Shown piece after piece: positions 44,058 to 53,702 of a stretch of 64,000 nucleotides of DNA. How positions within the stretch are numbered: the first letter of the stretch is position 1; every line of letters begins with the position of its first letter. The position numbers and the translations under genes were made by a program. Location: NCBI GenBank assembly GCA_012519205.1, contig JAAYQR010000010.1:1-64000 (forward strand), in the 5' to 3' direction. Under the pieces are notes generated by a model, which ran no database searches, was not told the origin of the DNA, and was given only the letters and a program-made list of their open reading frames with translations. The DNA comes from Candidatus Epulonipiscium sp. (GTDB taxonomy: Bacteria > Bacillota > Clostridia > Lachnospirales > Defluviitaleaceae).

Positions 44058-45311
44058 TTCATTTAAATTGATGCATTTTTTAGGTATTAGCTTCTTTTTT
44101 AATTTACCATAACGGGGAACGCCGTTTTCCATAGGAATATCGGGTTCTCCTTGTATCAAAGGTTTTATGTACTCAATACAGTCCTTTGTAACAAAATTCC
44201 CTTCTTTATTGATCCATTCCAATGGAATTAAATGTTCTGAGTTGGCTGCTTTTTCTATTTCAAACAATTCTGCATCATATTTATAAGGGGTATTTGCTAA
44301 TCTTTTAATGCCTACTAAATATCCGGACTTTCCTTCTATGGCATATTGAACGGCTCTTTTTCCTATATAGCAAGATTCCTCAATATCTGTTTTTGATGCA
44401 AAATGCATGGCACATCTTTGTAGGATACCTAGCTGAACAACTTTTACTCTTTTTTCTATATGGTTTTTAACGTATTCCCCTAAAATAGAACCAACTCCCC
44501 CTAATTGGGCGTGACCAAATATATCATGGTCCTGGGTATCCATATGTTCTATGTAGTTGCCTTTGCTGTCTTTGATTCCCTCTGATACAACCACTAGGAC
44601 TTTCCCTTTTTCCGAATATACTTTTTTAATATCTTTTTCAAAGTTTTCATAGCTAAAGGGGTATTCTGGTAAATAAATTAAATCGGGAACATCAAAACGC
44701 TTGCTTTTAGCTAGAGCAGCAGCGGCTGCAAGCCATCCTGCATTTCTTCCCATAACTTCGATGATGGTAATGATATTAGAATCATAAACAGAAGCATCGA
44801 TTGCGCATTCTAGGGTACTGCCTATAATATATTTTGCAGCGCTGCCAAAGCCAGGGCAGTGGTCGGTTCCCATTAAATCATTATCAATTGTCTTAGGAAT
44901 CCCTAGTATCCTTATATCATAATTAATCTTTTTAGCATGGGCAGAGAGCTTTGAAACTGTATCCATGGAGTCATTTCCTCCAATATAGAAGAAATAGCGG
45001 ATATTATGTGCCTTAAAGACTTCAAATATCCTAATATAATCCTTTTTATCATCCTTAGCATGGGCAAGTCTATACCTGCAGGAGCCCAATCCGGAAGAAG
45101 GAGTTGTCTTAAAATAATCAAGTTCTTCTTTATCTTCTTCTTCAAAATCAAAAAGTTCTTCTCTTAAAACTCCTAAGATTCCATTTTTTGCTCCATAAAC
45201 CTTTTGAATGGCGCTACTTGCTAATGCTTCTGTGATTGCACCATAGGCACTGGCATTAATAGCTGATGTAGGTCCCCCTGATTGAGCGATAATACAATTT
45301 CCTTTAAGCAT
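44046..45311 (-). CDS. pfp: Diphosphate--fructose-6-phosphate 1-phosphotransferase (PPi-PFK)
   Basis: 421-aa phosphofructokinase that uses pyrophosphate and is reversible in glycolysis/gluconeogenesis. It begins LKGNCIIAQSGGPTSAINAS. The phosphate-donor site reads GGNDSMD (near 108-114), where ATP enzymes have GGDGS, and the substrate motif PKTIDNDL has the Lys seen in PPi enzymes. The catalytic region also has GFGSAAKYI and EVMGRNAGWLA. It is 14 nt downstream of rqcH and likely co-transcribed. PPi use is inferred from the motif but is strong. Confidence 0.9.
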   Translation of the reverse strand: MLKGNCIIAQSGGPTSAINASAYGAITEALASSAIQKVYGAKNGILGVLREELFDFEEEDKEELDYFKTTPSSGLGSCRYRLAHAKDDKKDYIRIFEVFKAHNIRYFFYIGGNDSMDTVSKLSAHAKKINYDIRILGIPKTIDNDLMGTDHCPGFGSAAKYIIGSTLECAIDASVYDSNIITIIEVMGRNAGWLAAAAALAKSKRFDVPDLIYLPEYPFSYENFEKDIKKVYSEKGKVLVVVSEGIKDSKGNYIEHMDTQDHDIFGHAQLGGVGSILGEYVKNHIEKRVKVVQLGILQRCAMHFASKTDIEESCYIGKRAVQYAIEGKSGYLVGIKRLANTPYKYDAELFEIEKAANSEHLIPLEWINKEGNFVTKDCIEYIKPLIQGEPDIPMENGVPRYGKLKKKLIPKKCINLNEGRI

Positions 45312-45325
45312 TTTTAGTTTCCTTT

Positions 45326-47092
45326 CTATTTTCCTTTATGGATTAGTTTTTTTATTTCTACTTCATCCGGTGTAATATAAAGGGTTTTTTGGTTATCATA
45401 AATCACCATTCCCGGTTTGGCACCGCCGGGTTTTTTTACGTTCTTTTTGAAAGTATAATCCACGGGGACATTACTGGATAATCTCGCTTTACTAAAAAAT
45501 GCGGCAAGATTTGCTGCAGCAAGAATAGTGTTTTTTGGTATTTCCTCCCCTTTTGTTTTTATGATGACATGGGAGCCTGAAATATCTTTTGTGTGAAACC
45601 ATAAATCTAAAGAAGAGGCAAACTTTAAAGTCAGTTCATCGTTTTGTCGGTTATTTTTACCTACATAAATATCAAATCCTTCCTGAGAAATAAAATGAAG
45701 GGGTTTGGATTTAATTTGTCCCTTGGATTTATTTTGCTTTTTACTTTTGATATAACCCTGTTCTTGTAATTCGTGGCGGATATCATTGATATCACTTTCA
45801 TCGGTACTAGTTTGTGTTGCCATTAATAAGGAATCTAAATACTGTATTTCCTCTTCAACCTGATTAAGTTGCTCTTCTAGAGCAATAGCAGCCCTTTTTG
45901 CTTTGTTGTATTGTTTGAAATACTTTTGTGCATTTTGTGATGGAGTTAGGATAGGGTCTAGGGAAATAGCAATATTGGGCATATTCTCATCATAAAAATT
46001 AATGGTTTCAAAAAAAGTCATTCCTTTTTTGATGGAGTAGATATTTGCTGTAATTAATTCACCATAAATTTTAAGGTGTTCCCTATGGGAGACATCTTTT
46101 AGTTTTTGTAATTGCAAGTCCTTCTTTTTATAGCAGCGCTCTAGATTATTCTGGATAATTTTATGGATATCACCGGATTTTTGTTTTATCCTAGAAATCT
46201 TATCTTTTTCCCCGTAATAAGCTTCTATTACTTCAGAGATAGAAGGATACACCTGTTTTTTATAACCTATAAATTGCATCATGTCAACAGAAGAAAATTC
46301 TACAGGTTCATTATTCTTGGGAGAAACTATCAATTGTGGTGAAAAAAGATTGACTTTAATTTTAGAAAAAATATTTGCCATGGCCTTATCTAGGGCCTGT
46401 TTACTTTCATCGGTTATTTCTTCTAGATAGATAGAAGAATCAAGCCCTGCCCTCAAACATATTTCAGAGGCAATTGTAGGACTAATACCCGAAAAGGATT
46501 GATAGATTGATTTTTGAAGTTTTGTCCCCTTAGAACCCTTTAGATAGTTACTATAATCACCATTTTCAACTTCTAAGGGATTCATTTTATCGTGGGAAGG
46601 GGGCCTTACATAGGTTCTTCCCGGCAAGACTTCTCTTATGGAGCTTTTATCCTTGGACACATGGATGATGCTATCAAGAATGCGGTATTGGTTATCGGTT
46701 AATATGATATTGCTATGGCGGCCCATGATTTCAATAATCAGTCTTTTGGTGGATAGATCACCTAGTTCATCTAAGGATTCAATATGAAACTCTACGATTC
46801 TTTCAAAATCAGGCTGAAAGATATCGATTAATTTTCCCCCGGACAAATGTTTCCTAAGGAGCATACAAAACATTGGCGGGGTATCGGGGTTTTTCTTTTG
46901 AATAGCAGTTAGGTGAACCCTAGGGTGATTGCTATGGGCACTTAAAAGTATTCGATGATTGTTTCCGCTACCTCGGGCAAGTATAATGATTTCATCGGGT
47001 TCCGGCTGATAAATTTTATCTATCCTACCACCTAGGATAAGGCTTTTGATTTCATTAACAATATTAGCAAGGACAATTCCGTCTAATGCCAC
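45326..47092 (-). CDS. rqcH: Rqc2 homolog RqcH (NFACT family)
   Basis: 588-aa ribosome quality-control factor that recruits alanyl-tRNA to stalled 50S subunits and makes C-terminal Ala tails. NFACT-N starts MALDGIVLANIVNEIKSL and has PPMFCMLLRKHLSGGKLIDI; the tRNA-binding pair at 97-98 reads E-R where Bacillus has D-R. A central coiled coil (about 280-430) is followed by NFACT-R: LWFHTKDISGSHVII and KKPGGAKPGMVIYDNQKTL. GTG start with GGAGGAG upstream. It lies divergent to yicC, as yloA does near yloC in Bacillus. Confidence 0.92.
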   Translation of the reverse strand: MALDGIVLANIVNEIKSLILGGRIDKIYQPEPDEIIILARGSGNNHRILLSAHSNHPRVHLTAIQKKNPDTPPMFCMLLRKHLSGGKLIDIFQPDFERIVEFHIESLDELGDLSTKRLIIEIMGRHSNIILTDNQYRILDSIIHVSKDKSSIREVLPGRTYVRPPSHDKMNPLEVENGDYSNYLKGSKGTKLQKSIYQSFSGISPTIASEICLRAGLDSSIYLEEITDESKQALDKAMANIFSKIKVNLFSPQLIVSPKNNEPVEFSSVDMMQFIGYKKQVYPSISEVIEAYYGEKDKISRIKQKSGDIHKIIQNNLERCYKKKDLQLQKLKDVSHREHLKIYGELITANIYSIKKGMTFFETINFYDENMPNIAISLDPILTPSQNAQKYFKQYNKAKRAAIALEEQLNQVEEEIQYLDSLLMATQTSTDESDINDIRHELQEQGYIKSKKQNKSKGQIKSKPLHFISQEGFDIYVGKNNRQNDELTLKFASSLDLWFHTKDISGSHVIIKTKGEEIPKNTILAAANLAAFFSKARLSSNVPVDYTFKKNVKKPGGAKPGMVIYDNQKTLYITPDEVEIKKLIHKGK

Positions 47093-47152
47093 AAAAACTC
47101 CTCCTTCAGAAATTAAATTCTAAGAAATGTTATATCCCTAGTATAAATAAAT

Positions 47153-47170
47153 ATGATATATTTATATCAT
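47153..47170. repeat. AT palindrome between rqcH and yicC
   Basis: Perfect 8-bp arms ATGATATA/TATATCAT separated by TT. It lies 60-80 nt upstream of rqcH, next to a possible minus-strand -10 (TATACT, 47140-47145). It could be an operator or chance in an AT-rich gap. Confidence 0.4.
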
Positions 47171-47200
47171 TTTTACTTTAAAAGTACAAATTCCATTTTA

Positions 47201-47229
47201 TTGACTTACCTAAAATGGTGAGTTATAAT
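47201..47229 (+). promoter_or_regulatory. Sigma-A promoter of the yicC operon
   Basis: TTGACT (47201-47206), 17-nt spacer, TATAAT (47224-47229), predicted start about 40 nt upstream of yicC. One of the best sigma-A matches in the window. Confidence 0.8.
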
Positions 47230-47277
47230 ACAAAAATAGAAGGAAACCAAAGTATTTAAAGAAATGGGCTGAATAAA

Positions 47278-48156
47278 ATGATTCGTAGTATGACAGGATA
47301 TGGTCAAGGAGAAATTGTTTTTAATGACAGAAAACTCTCAGTAGAAATGCGCTCCGTTAACCATCGCTATAATGACATTAATATTCGTATCCCTAGAATC
47401 ATCAATTCTCTTGAAGACAATGTGCGGACTTTTATAAAGGATAGAATTTCTAGGGGAAAGGTTGATGTTTTTGTTTCTTTTGAAACAGACCTTGGGGATG
47501 ATTTAGATGTTTCTTTAAATGAAGAATTGGTAGCTGCTTATATAAACCAACTTAAGAGAATCAAAGACAATTATGATATCATAGATGATATTTCCGTATC
47601 CTTAGTAGCTAAATTTCCTGATGTGATTGTAATTAATAAAAAAGAGCAAGACAAAGATGTCCTATGGGGTTTTTTGGAAGCTGCTTTAAACCAAGCATTT
47701 AGTTCTTTTATTGCTATGCGGGAAAAAGAAGGGGAGATATTAAAACAAGATATCTTTTTAAAAGCTGACCTTTGTAAAAAGTATTTAGATAAAATAAAGG
47801 AAAGAAGCCCTGACTTGGTTAAAGAGTATAAACTCAAGTTAGAAAAGAGAATACAGGAAATAATCCCAAGTCATTCTATAGACGAAAATAGAATTGCAGG
47901 GGAAGTTGCCTTATTTGCTGATCGTTGCAGCATAGACGAGGAAATTGTTCGTTTAGAAAGTCATATCCATCAATTAAGGGAGATTCTAAATACGGAAGAG
48001 GTAGTAGGGAGAAAACTAGATTTCTTAGCACAAGAGATGAACAGAGAGGTTAATACCATTGGTTCGAAGGCAAACGATATTGAAATTACGAAGGCAATTG
48101 TAGAATTAAAGAGTGAAATCGAAAAAATAAGGGAACAAATTCAAAATCTCGAATGA
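47278..48156 (+). CDS. yicC: YicC/YloC family endoribonuclease
   Basis: 292-aa protein starting IRSMTGYGQGEIVFNDRKLS with SVEMRSVNHRYNDINIRIP, the family signature. The C-terminal DUF1732 part reads VVGRKLDFLAQEMNREVNTIGSKA with a conserved acidic C-terminus. YicC proteins act as RNA endonucleases in recent studies. Ribosome site (GGGCTGA) is weak. It heads the conserved yicC-remA-gmk-rpoZ-coaBC-priA block. Confidence 0.92.
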   Translation: MIRSMTGYGQGEIVFNDRKLSVEMRSVNHRYNDINIRIPRIINSLEDNVRTFIKDRISRGKVDVFVSFETDLGDDLDVSLNEELVAAYINQLKRIKDNYDIIDDISVSLVAKFPDVIVINKKEQDKDVLWGFLEAALNQAFSSFIAMREKEGEILKQDIFLKADLCKKYLDKIKERSPDLVKEYKLKLEKRIQEIIPSHSIDENRIAGEVALFADRCSIDEEIVRLESHIHQLREILNTEEVVGRKLDFLAQEMNREVNTIGSKANDIEITKAIVELKSEIEKIREQIQNLE

Positions 48157-48173
48157 TACCAAGGAGGTAAGGT

Positions 48174-48476
48174 ATGGGGATTAAGCTAATTAATATTGGA
48201 TTTGGAAACATTGTATCCGCCAACAGGCTAATTGCCATTGTAAGCCCTGAATCGGCTCCAATCAAGCGAATCATACAGGAAGCTAGAGAAAGAGGAATGC
48301 TAATTGATGCAACTTATGGAAGAAGAACTAGGGCAGTTATTATTACCGATAGCGACCATATTGTTTTATCGGCGGTACAACCAGAAACAGTGGCTAATAG
48401 ACTAAATTTCAAAGAACATGACCCCTCTAACGACGAAATTGAAGAGGTAAAACTGAAAAACAATAAAGGGGATTAA
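48174..48476 (+). CDS. remA: Extracellular matrix regulator RemA homolog (DUF370)
   Basis: 100-aa protein with the DUF370 core [41 protein letters not shown] and [20 protein letters not shown]. In Bacillus RemA binds DNA as an octamer and activates biofilm and osmoprotection genes. The usual length is 80-90; here an acidic C-terminal tail of about 15 residues is added. AAGGAGGTAAGGT precedes the ATG. Stop overlaps the gmk start region. Confidence 0.92.
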   Translation: MGIKLINIGFGNIVSANRLIAIVSPESAPIKRIIQEARERGMLIDATYGRRTRAVIITDSDHIVLSAVQPETVANRLNFKEHDPSNDEIEEVKLKNNKGD

Positions 48477-48478
48477 TG

Positions 48479-49099
48479 ATGAACAGCGCAAAAGGTGTAA
48501 ATATAGTTATATCCGGTCCCTCCGGTTCGGGGAAGGGGACCATAGTAAAAAAACTAATTAAAAGAGATGGTTATTTCCTTTCTATTTCGGCAACTACCAG
48601 GGCTCCAAGAGTAGGTGAAGAAGAAGGGAGTCATTATTTTTTTAAGTCCAGGGAAGAATTTGAAGAAATGATTCATAAGAAAGAACTAATTGAATGGGCA
48701 GAGTTTTGTGATAACTATTATGGAACTCCTAAGGCCTATGTCGAAGAAAAGATTAAGGAAGGAAAAGATGTTATATTAGAAATAGAAGTTCAAGGGGCAC
48801 TACAGGTAAAAGACCTATATCCCCAGGCAATTTTAATATTTATAGTTCCTCCAAGTTTAGCCGAATTAAAAAACAGATTAGTAAATCGGGGAACAGAAGA
48901 TAGTCATATCATAGAAAAAAGGTTAAAGAGAGCCTTGGAAGAATTGGATTTTATTAATAAATACGATTACATCGTAGTTAATGATTCAGTCCTAAAGGCC
49001 GTAGAAGATATCGATAGGATTGTAAAAGCAGAGCATATGAAAGCTTCAAGAAATTTAGATTTGATTGATAAAATAAAAGGGAGAGATAATAATGCTTAA
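48479..49099 (+). CDS. gmk: Guanylate kinase
   Basis: Converts GMP to GDP (206 aa). P-loop SGPSGSGKGTIVKKL (about 12-26), GMP-binding SATTRAPRVGEEEGSHYFF and EWAEFCDNYYGTP, and lid segment NRGTEDSHIIEKRLKRA. ATG 48479 lies 7 nt from GGGG; ATG 48476 overlaps the remA stop and is too close. Next to rpoZ as in most bacteria. Confidence 0.95.
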   Translation: MNSAKGVNIVISGPSGSGKGTIVKKLIKRDGYFLSISATTRAPRVGEEEGSHYFFKSREEFEEMIHKKELIEWAEFCDNYYGTPKAYVEEKIKEGKDVILEIEVQGALQVKDLYPQAILIFIVPPSLAELKNRLVNRGTEDSHIIEKRLKRALEELDFINKYDYIVVNDSVLKAVEDIDRIVKAEHMKASRNLDLIDKIKGRDNNA

Positions 49100-49412
49100 G
49101 CCATCTTACACTGATTTAATGGAAAAACTTAACCAGAATAGTTCTGATGAAGATAAACCCATAGTAAGCCGCTATTCCATAGTGATTGCAGCGGCAAAAA
49201 GAGCCCGTCAAATTGTAGATAAGGGGGACTCTTTATTGGATTCCAAGGTAGATAAGCCTGTATCCATTGCGGTTAAGGAATTGTACCAAGGTAAGGTTGT
49301 TATTACAAATAAAATTACCCCCCCTGATACTACACAAGACATAGATACATTGTCGGGGGATTCAATTCAAAATCATGATATGGATGAAGATATTGAGAGT
49401 TCCGATGAATAA
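49092..49412 (+). CDS. rpoZ: DNA-directed RNA polymerase subunit omega
   Basis: Omega subunit (106 aa) that stabilises beta-prime. The conserved parts are MLKPSYTDLMEKLN, SRYSIVIAAAKRARQIVD and KPVSIAVKELYQGKV. It has an acidic C-terminal tail of about 30 residues beyond the usual 65-75. The ATG overlaps the end of gmk by 8 nt. Confidence 0.92.
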   Translation: MLKPSYTDLMEKLNQNSSDEDKPIVSRYSIVIAAAKRARQIVDKGDSLLDSKVDKPVSIAVKELYQGKVVITNKITPPDTTQDIDTLSGDSIQNHDMDEDIESSDE

Positions 49413-49415
49413 AAA

Positions 49416-49438
49416 CTGCCCCTTGGGCTTTTTTTTTG
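49416..49438 (+). terminator. Short T-rich terminator after rpoZ
   Basis: 4-bp GCCC/GGGC stem with a 3-nt loop followed by nine T residues. A second hairpin (49466-49483, GTGCGC/GCGCAC) lies just before the coaBC ribosome site and could modulate its translation. Confidence 0.55.
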
Positions 49439-49507
49439 AACCAGTTGAAGATTCTTATTGTAAATGTGCGCCTTTTCGCGCACTTTGTTTATAAAATGGA
49501 GGTAGCC

Positions 49508-50695
49508 ATGGATAAGAAAACTGTTGTACTAGGAGTTACGGGTGGTATCGCAGCCTATAAGGCTTGTGAAGTTACCAGCCGTTTAATAAAATTAGGATTT
49601 AATGTACAGGTTATTATGACTCAATCTTCCACGGAGTTTGTTAGACCCTTGGTATTTCAGTCATTAACCAATAATCCCGTAGTAACGGACATGTTTGAAA
49701 AGCCATCTACTTGGGAGATTGAGCATATTTCCTTGGCTAAAAAAGCAAATTTGTTTTTGATAGTCCCTGCGACAGCTAATATTATAGGGAAGATAGCCTG
49801 TGGTATTGCAGATGATATGTTATCCACCACGGTGATGGCTACAAAAGCCCCGGTAGTTTTTGCTCCTGCTATGAATACAGCCATGTATCAAAATAGGATT
49901 GTACAAAAAAATATAAGTAATTTGAAAGAGCTAGGGTATTTTTTCATATCTCCTTCCCAGGGAAGATTAGCCTGTGGAGATATGGGAGTTGGAAAACTGG
50001 CAGAGGTAGAAGCAATAGTAGAAGAAACAGTTAGGATACTTAATCCTAGGCCCAAGGATTATTTGAATAAAAGGATTATGGTTACAGCCGGTCCCACAAG
50101 AGAATCCATAGACCCCGTCAGGTACATAAGCAATCATAGTTCAGGGAAAATGGGCTACCAAATAGCAAGGGCTGCAATCGATAGGGGAGCAGAGGTAACC
50201 TTAATTACAGGGCCTACTAGCCTAAAACCCCCAGAGGACTGTGAAACTATTCATGTAACAACTACGGAAGAAATGTACGAAGCGGTTATCAAAAACTATG
50301 ACCAAGTCGATATGGTTATAAAATCTGCAGCACCCAGTGACTATAGACTAGAAACTGTATCTCCTTCGAAGATAAAGAAAACTTCCGACACCCTAACAAT
50401 TCATCTTAAACCTAATAAAGATATATTAAAGGCATTAGGCGAGAAGAAAAAGAAACAGGTTCTTATTGGCTTTGCTGCAGAAAGTAATAATGAACTAAAG
50501 TATGGTATAGAAAAATTACAAAAGAAGAATTTAGATATGATATGCATTAATAATATATTAAGGGAGAATGTGGGATTTAATCATGATACCAACCAAATTA
50601 CCATCGTGAAAAAAACTGGGGAGCAAAAAACTTTTCCTTTAATGAGTAAGGAAGAATTGGCCCATTGCATTTTGAATGAAGCCTTGAAATTATAA
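49508..50695 (+). CDS. coaBC: Bifunctional phosphopantothenoylcysteine decarboxylase/phosphopantothenate--cysteine ligase
   Basis: Two steps of coenzyme A synthesis in one chain (395 aa). The N-terminal CoaC flavoprotein begins KKTVVLGVTGGIAAYKA, with the active-site His in IEHISLAKKANLFLIVPATAN and the catalytic Cys in LACGDMGVGKLAE. The CoaB ligase domain starts near 187: MVTAGPTRESIDPVRYISN, SSGKMGYQIA and AAPSDYR. ATG 49508 has TGGAGG upstream; a longer frame runs through both hairpins. Confidence 0.94.
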   Translation: MDKKTVVLGVTGGIAAYKACEVTSRLIKLGFNVQVIMTQSSTEFVRPLVFQSLTNNPVVTDMFEKPSTWEIEHISLAKKANLFLIVPATANIIGKIACGIADDMLSTTVMATKAPVVFAPAMNTAMYQNRIVQKNISNLKELGYFFISPSQGRLACGDMGVGKLAEVEAIVEETVRILNPRPKDYLNKRIMVTAGPTRESIDPVRYISNHSSGKMGYQIARAAIDRGAEVTLITGPTSLKPPEDCETIHVTTTEEMYEAVIKNYDQVDMVIKSAAPSDYRLETVSPSKIKKTSDTLTIHLKPNKDILKALGEKKKKQVLIGFAAESNNELKYGIEKLQKKNLDMICINNILRENVGFNHDTNQITIVKKTGEQKTFPLMSKEELAHCILNEALKL

Positions 50696-50725
50696 AGGCC
50701 CATGGATTAAATGAGGGAGGAAAAT

Positions 50726-53200
50726 ATGCTTGCAGAAGTAATAATAGGAATTTCCCATTCGAATCTGGATAAATTATTTCATTATAAAGTACCTAAAGAC
50801 TTAGAATCTACAATTCGAATTGGCAATAGGGTAATGGTTCCTTTTGGTAGGGGAAATAAAAGGGTAGAGGGCTATGTTGTCGGATTTTGTGATGATACTT
50901 CTATAGAACTTAGTAAATTAAAAGAGCTAGACAATATAATAGATAGGTTTCCACTCTTTGATGAACATATGCTAGAGTTAGCTAAGTGGATGAAAGAATA
51001 TTATGCCTGCAACATGATTGATTGTCTAAAGACAATAATACCTTCGGGAATGAAGGTAATAGTAGAAAGCTTTGTAAGAATATCCTCTCATATTTTTGAT
51101 AGCTGCGAACTTGAATTGGATAAAAGGACGGAAAAAGAAAAGGAAGTTCTTTTATATTTATTTAATAAAAGACAATACATCTTAATGGACGATGTTTTTG
51201 ATTTGTTTGGGAAAAGCACGGATAGACTTATAAAAAAGTTTATTAAAGAAGGCATTGTTGATCATAAGCAAAAAGAAGATATAAAAGAATTAACCTATTA
51301 TATAAAATATGTTTCCATCAATAAAGAAATGGATATGGAGCAGCTAGAAGATATAATAGATAGTTATAAATCAAAAAAAAATTATCACGCACAGGCAAGG
51401 ATACTTTCATTCTTAGTGGCTAATGAATCAGTATCCCTTAGTGAAATCAAAAAGGTTCTTCAGATATCTAGTGCTTCCATTCAATCCCTTAGCAATAAAA
51501 ATATGATTCAAATAGAAGAAGTAGAGCTCAATAGAGATCCTTATGGCCATATTTATTTTAAACCAACAAGTCCTCTTATTCCTACTAAGGAACAAGAAAA
51601 TGTGATAAAATATACATTAAACAAAATAAATAATTCAAAAGGTGGAACCATCCTTTTACATGGGATTACGGGCAGCGGAAAAACAGAAGTATATCTACAG
51701 TTGATTGAAGAGGTTATAGGAGAAGGAGGGCAGGCTATTGTCCTCGTTCCTGAAATTTCATTAACCCCGCAAACCGTTGAACGTTTCAAAAGTCGCTTTG
51801 GAGATAAGGTAGCCGTTACCCATAGTAAACTTTCCCTCGGAGAAAGATTTGACCAATGGAATATGGCAAGGGAGGGAAAAGTCTCTGTTATGATAGGACC
51901 AAGATCGGCAGTCTTTGCTCCTTTTTCATCCCTAAAACTTATCGTAATTGATGAAGAACATGAAAATACCTATAAATCAGAGATAACTCCAAAATATCAT
52001 GCTAAAGAGGTGGCAAAAAAAAGATGTGAGATGTTAGGAGGGGTATGCCTTATCGCATCAGCTACTCCATCCCTAGAATCTTACCATGATGCTAGGCTTG
52101 GCAGTATAGGATTTCTTAAGATGGATAATAGGACTAATAATTCCCAACTTCCGGAAGTAGAAATCATAGATATGCGAGCTGAACTTGTAAGTGGGAATCG
52201 TTCTATTTTTAGCAATGCCCTTGAGGAAGAAATCAAAAAAAACCTCTATAAAAAAGAACAAACCATATTATTTCTAAATAGAAGGGGTTTTTCTAACTTT
52301 GTATCCTGTAGAAAATGTGGCTATGTGCTTAAATGTAAAAGTTGTAGTATTTCATATACTTACCATGCGTATAATAAATCCTTACAATGTCACTACTGCG
52401 GTGATAAAATCAATATACCTTCGCTTTGCCCCCAATGCGGTTCACCCCATATAAAATATTTTGGCGTTGGGACGGAAAGGGTGGAAGCGGAAGTGAAAAA
52501 GGTATTCTCTGGGGCCACCGTTCTTAGAATGGACTTAGATACAACTAGGGGTAAATACGGATATGAAAAAATATTAGGGCAATTTAAGGCACAGAAAGCA
52601 GATATATTAATAGGCACCCAGATGATAGTTAAAGGCCATGATTTTCCCAATGTTACCCTAGTGGGGATACTAGCTGCAGATTTAACCTTACACCTTCAAG
52701 ATTTCCGCTCTGCTGAAAGGACCTTTCAACTTTTAACCCAGGTCAGTGGAAGAGCAGGAAGGGGAGAACTGCCAGGAAGAGTATTAGTTCAAACCTATGA
52801 TCCAGAGCACTACAGCATAGAAATGGCAAGAAACCATGATTATGAAGGGTTTTATGAAAAGGAAATAGAGCTTAGGAAAGAGTTGAATTATCCGCCTTTT
52901 TCCCATATTTTTATGATTCTTATGGTGGGAACCAATGAAAAAAATGTAATTACTAATTCTTATAAATTAATTGATATCTTAAGATACTTTAATAAAAACA
53001 ACCAATTTGAACTTTATGGACCTGCCCCGGCTATATTATCAAAAATAAAAAATAGATATCGGTGGAGAATAATAATTAAATACAATGATAGAAATATTTT
53101 AATGAAATATGGTTATTATTGTATTAATAGGTTAAAGAAAATAGTAAACACAGAAGATATATTAATTCAGACGGATATTGACCCCCTTATGATGAATTAA
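50726..53200 (+). CDS. priA: Primosomal protein N' (PriA helicase)
   Basis: Replication-restart helicase (824 aa). An N-terminal 3'-DNA-end-binding domain (LAEVIIGISHSNLDKLFHYK) and winged helix precede the helicase core: Walker A GITGSGKTEVYLQLIEE (about 313), DEEHENTYKSE (about 409). The zinc-binding insert has CRKC, CKSC, CHYC and CPQC pairs (about 530-570). Helicase C motifs include GTQMIVKGHDFPNVTLVG and VSGRAGRGELPGRV. ATG 50726 follows GGGAGG; the upstream ATG at 50711 has none. Confidence 0.95.
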   Translation: MLAEVIIGISHSNLDKLFHYKVPKDLESTIRIGNRVMVPFGRGNKRVEGYVVGFCDDTSIELSKLKELDNIIDRFPLFDEHMLELAKWMKEYYACNMIDCLKTIIPSGMKVIVESFVRISSHIFDSCELELDKRTEKEKEVLLYLFNKRQYILMDDVFDLFGKSTDRLIKKFIKEGIVDHKQKEDIKELTYYIKYVSINKEMDMEQLEDIIDSYKSKKNYHAQARILSFLVANESVSLSEIKKVLQISSASIQSLSNKNMIQIEEVELNRDPYGHIYFKPTSPLIPTKEQENVIKYTLNKINNSKGGTILLHGITGSGKTEVYLQLIEEVIGEGGQAIVLVPEISLTPQTVERFKSRFGDKVAVTHSKLSLGERFDQWNMAREGKVSVMIGPRSAVFAPFSSLKLIVIDEEHENTYKSEITPKYHAKEVAKKRCEMLGGVCLIASATPSLESYHDARLGSIGFLKMDNRTNNSQLPEVEIIDMRAELVSGNRSIFSNALEEEIKKNLYKKEQTILFLNRRGFSNFVSCRKCGYVLKCKSCSISYTYHAYNKSLQCHYCGDKINIPSLCPQCGSPHIKYFGVGTERVEAEVKKVFSGATVLRMDLDTTRGKYGYEKILGQFKAQKADILIGTQMIVKGHDFPNVTLVGILAADLTLHLQDFRSAERTFQLLTQVSGRAGRGELPGRVLVQTYDPEHYSIEMARNHDYEGFYEKEIELRKELNYPPFSHIFMILMVGTNEKNVITNSYKLIDILRYFNKNNQFELYGPAPAILSKIKNRYRWRIIIKYNDRNILMKYGYYCINRLKKIVNTEDILIQTDIDPLMMN

Positions 53201-53231
53201 TTTAGAAGTATAATAAAAAGGAGGAAGTGCA

Positions 53232-53684
53232 GTGGCATTGCGACAAATTAGAACCGATGGAGACGAAATATTAAGAAAAAGGTCTAAAGAAGTAAAAGAA
53301 ATTACCCCTTCGGTATTAACCCTATTAGACGATATGGTAGAAACAATGTATGAGGCAGAAGGAGTAGGACTTGCAGCACCTCAGGTGGGAATTTTAAAAA
53401 GAGTAGTTGTTATTGATATAGGGGATGGGATTATTGAACTGATTAACCCCGAGGTTCAGGAAAAAGATGGAGAACAAATAGGACCTGAGGGATGTCTAAG
53501 TGTCCCAGGTTTAACAGGAGAAGTAAAAAGACCCGATAAAGTTAAGGTAAAAGCCCAAGATAGGGAGGGGAATGAAATAATAATAGAAGGGGAAGGTCTC
53601 CTTGCTAGAGCGCTTTGTCACGAAATAGATCATTTAAATGGCGTTCTTTTTACAGATTTAGCGATTAGATATTTAGACGAATAA
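53232..53684 (+). CDS. def: Peptide deformylase
   Basis: Removes the formyl group from nascent chains (150 aa). The three motifs are [10 protein letters not shown] (about 45), EGCLSVPG (about 88, metal Cys) and CHEIDHLNG (about 131, two His and catalytic Glu). GTG start with AGGAGGAAG upstream. It precedes fmt, which adds the formyl group; this order is nearly universal. Confidence 0.96.
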   Translation: MALRQIRTDGDEILRKRSKEVKEITPSVLTLLDDMVETMYEAEGVGLAAPQVGILKRVVVIDIGDGIIELINPEVQEKDGEQIGPEGCLSVPGLTGEVKRPDKVKVKAQDREGNEIIIEGEGLLARALCHEIDHLNGVLFTDLAIRYLDE

Positions 53685-53702
53685 ACGAAAAGAGGTAAAA
53701 GC

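Noticed and set aside
43538-44062. 174-codon open frame on the minus strand opposite the PNPT-like gene
   Set aside because: It is antisense to a gene with clear membrane topology and family motifs, lacks a ribosome site, and its composition mirrors the coding strand.
53178-53214. Sigma-A promoter for def
   Set aside because: TATAAT at 53209 is good, but the -35 candidates (TTATGA, or TTGACC 25 nt away) are poor or mis-spaced; def is probably read from upstream.
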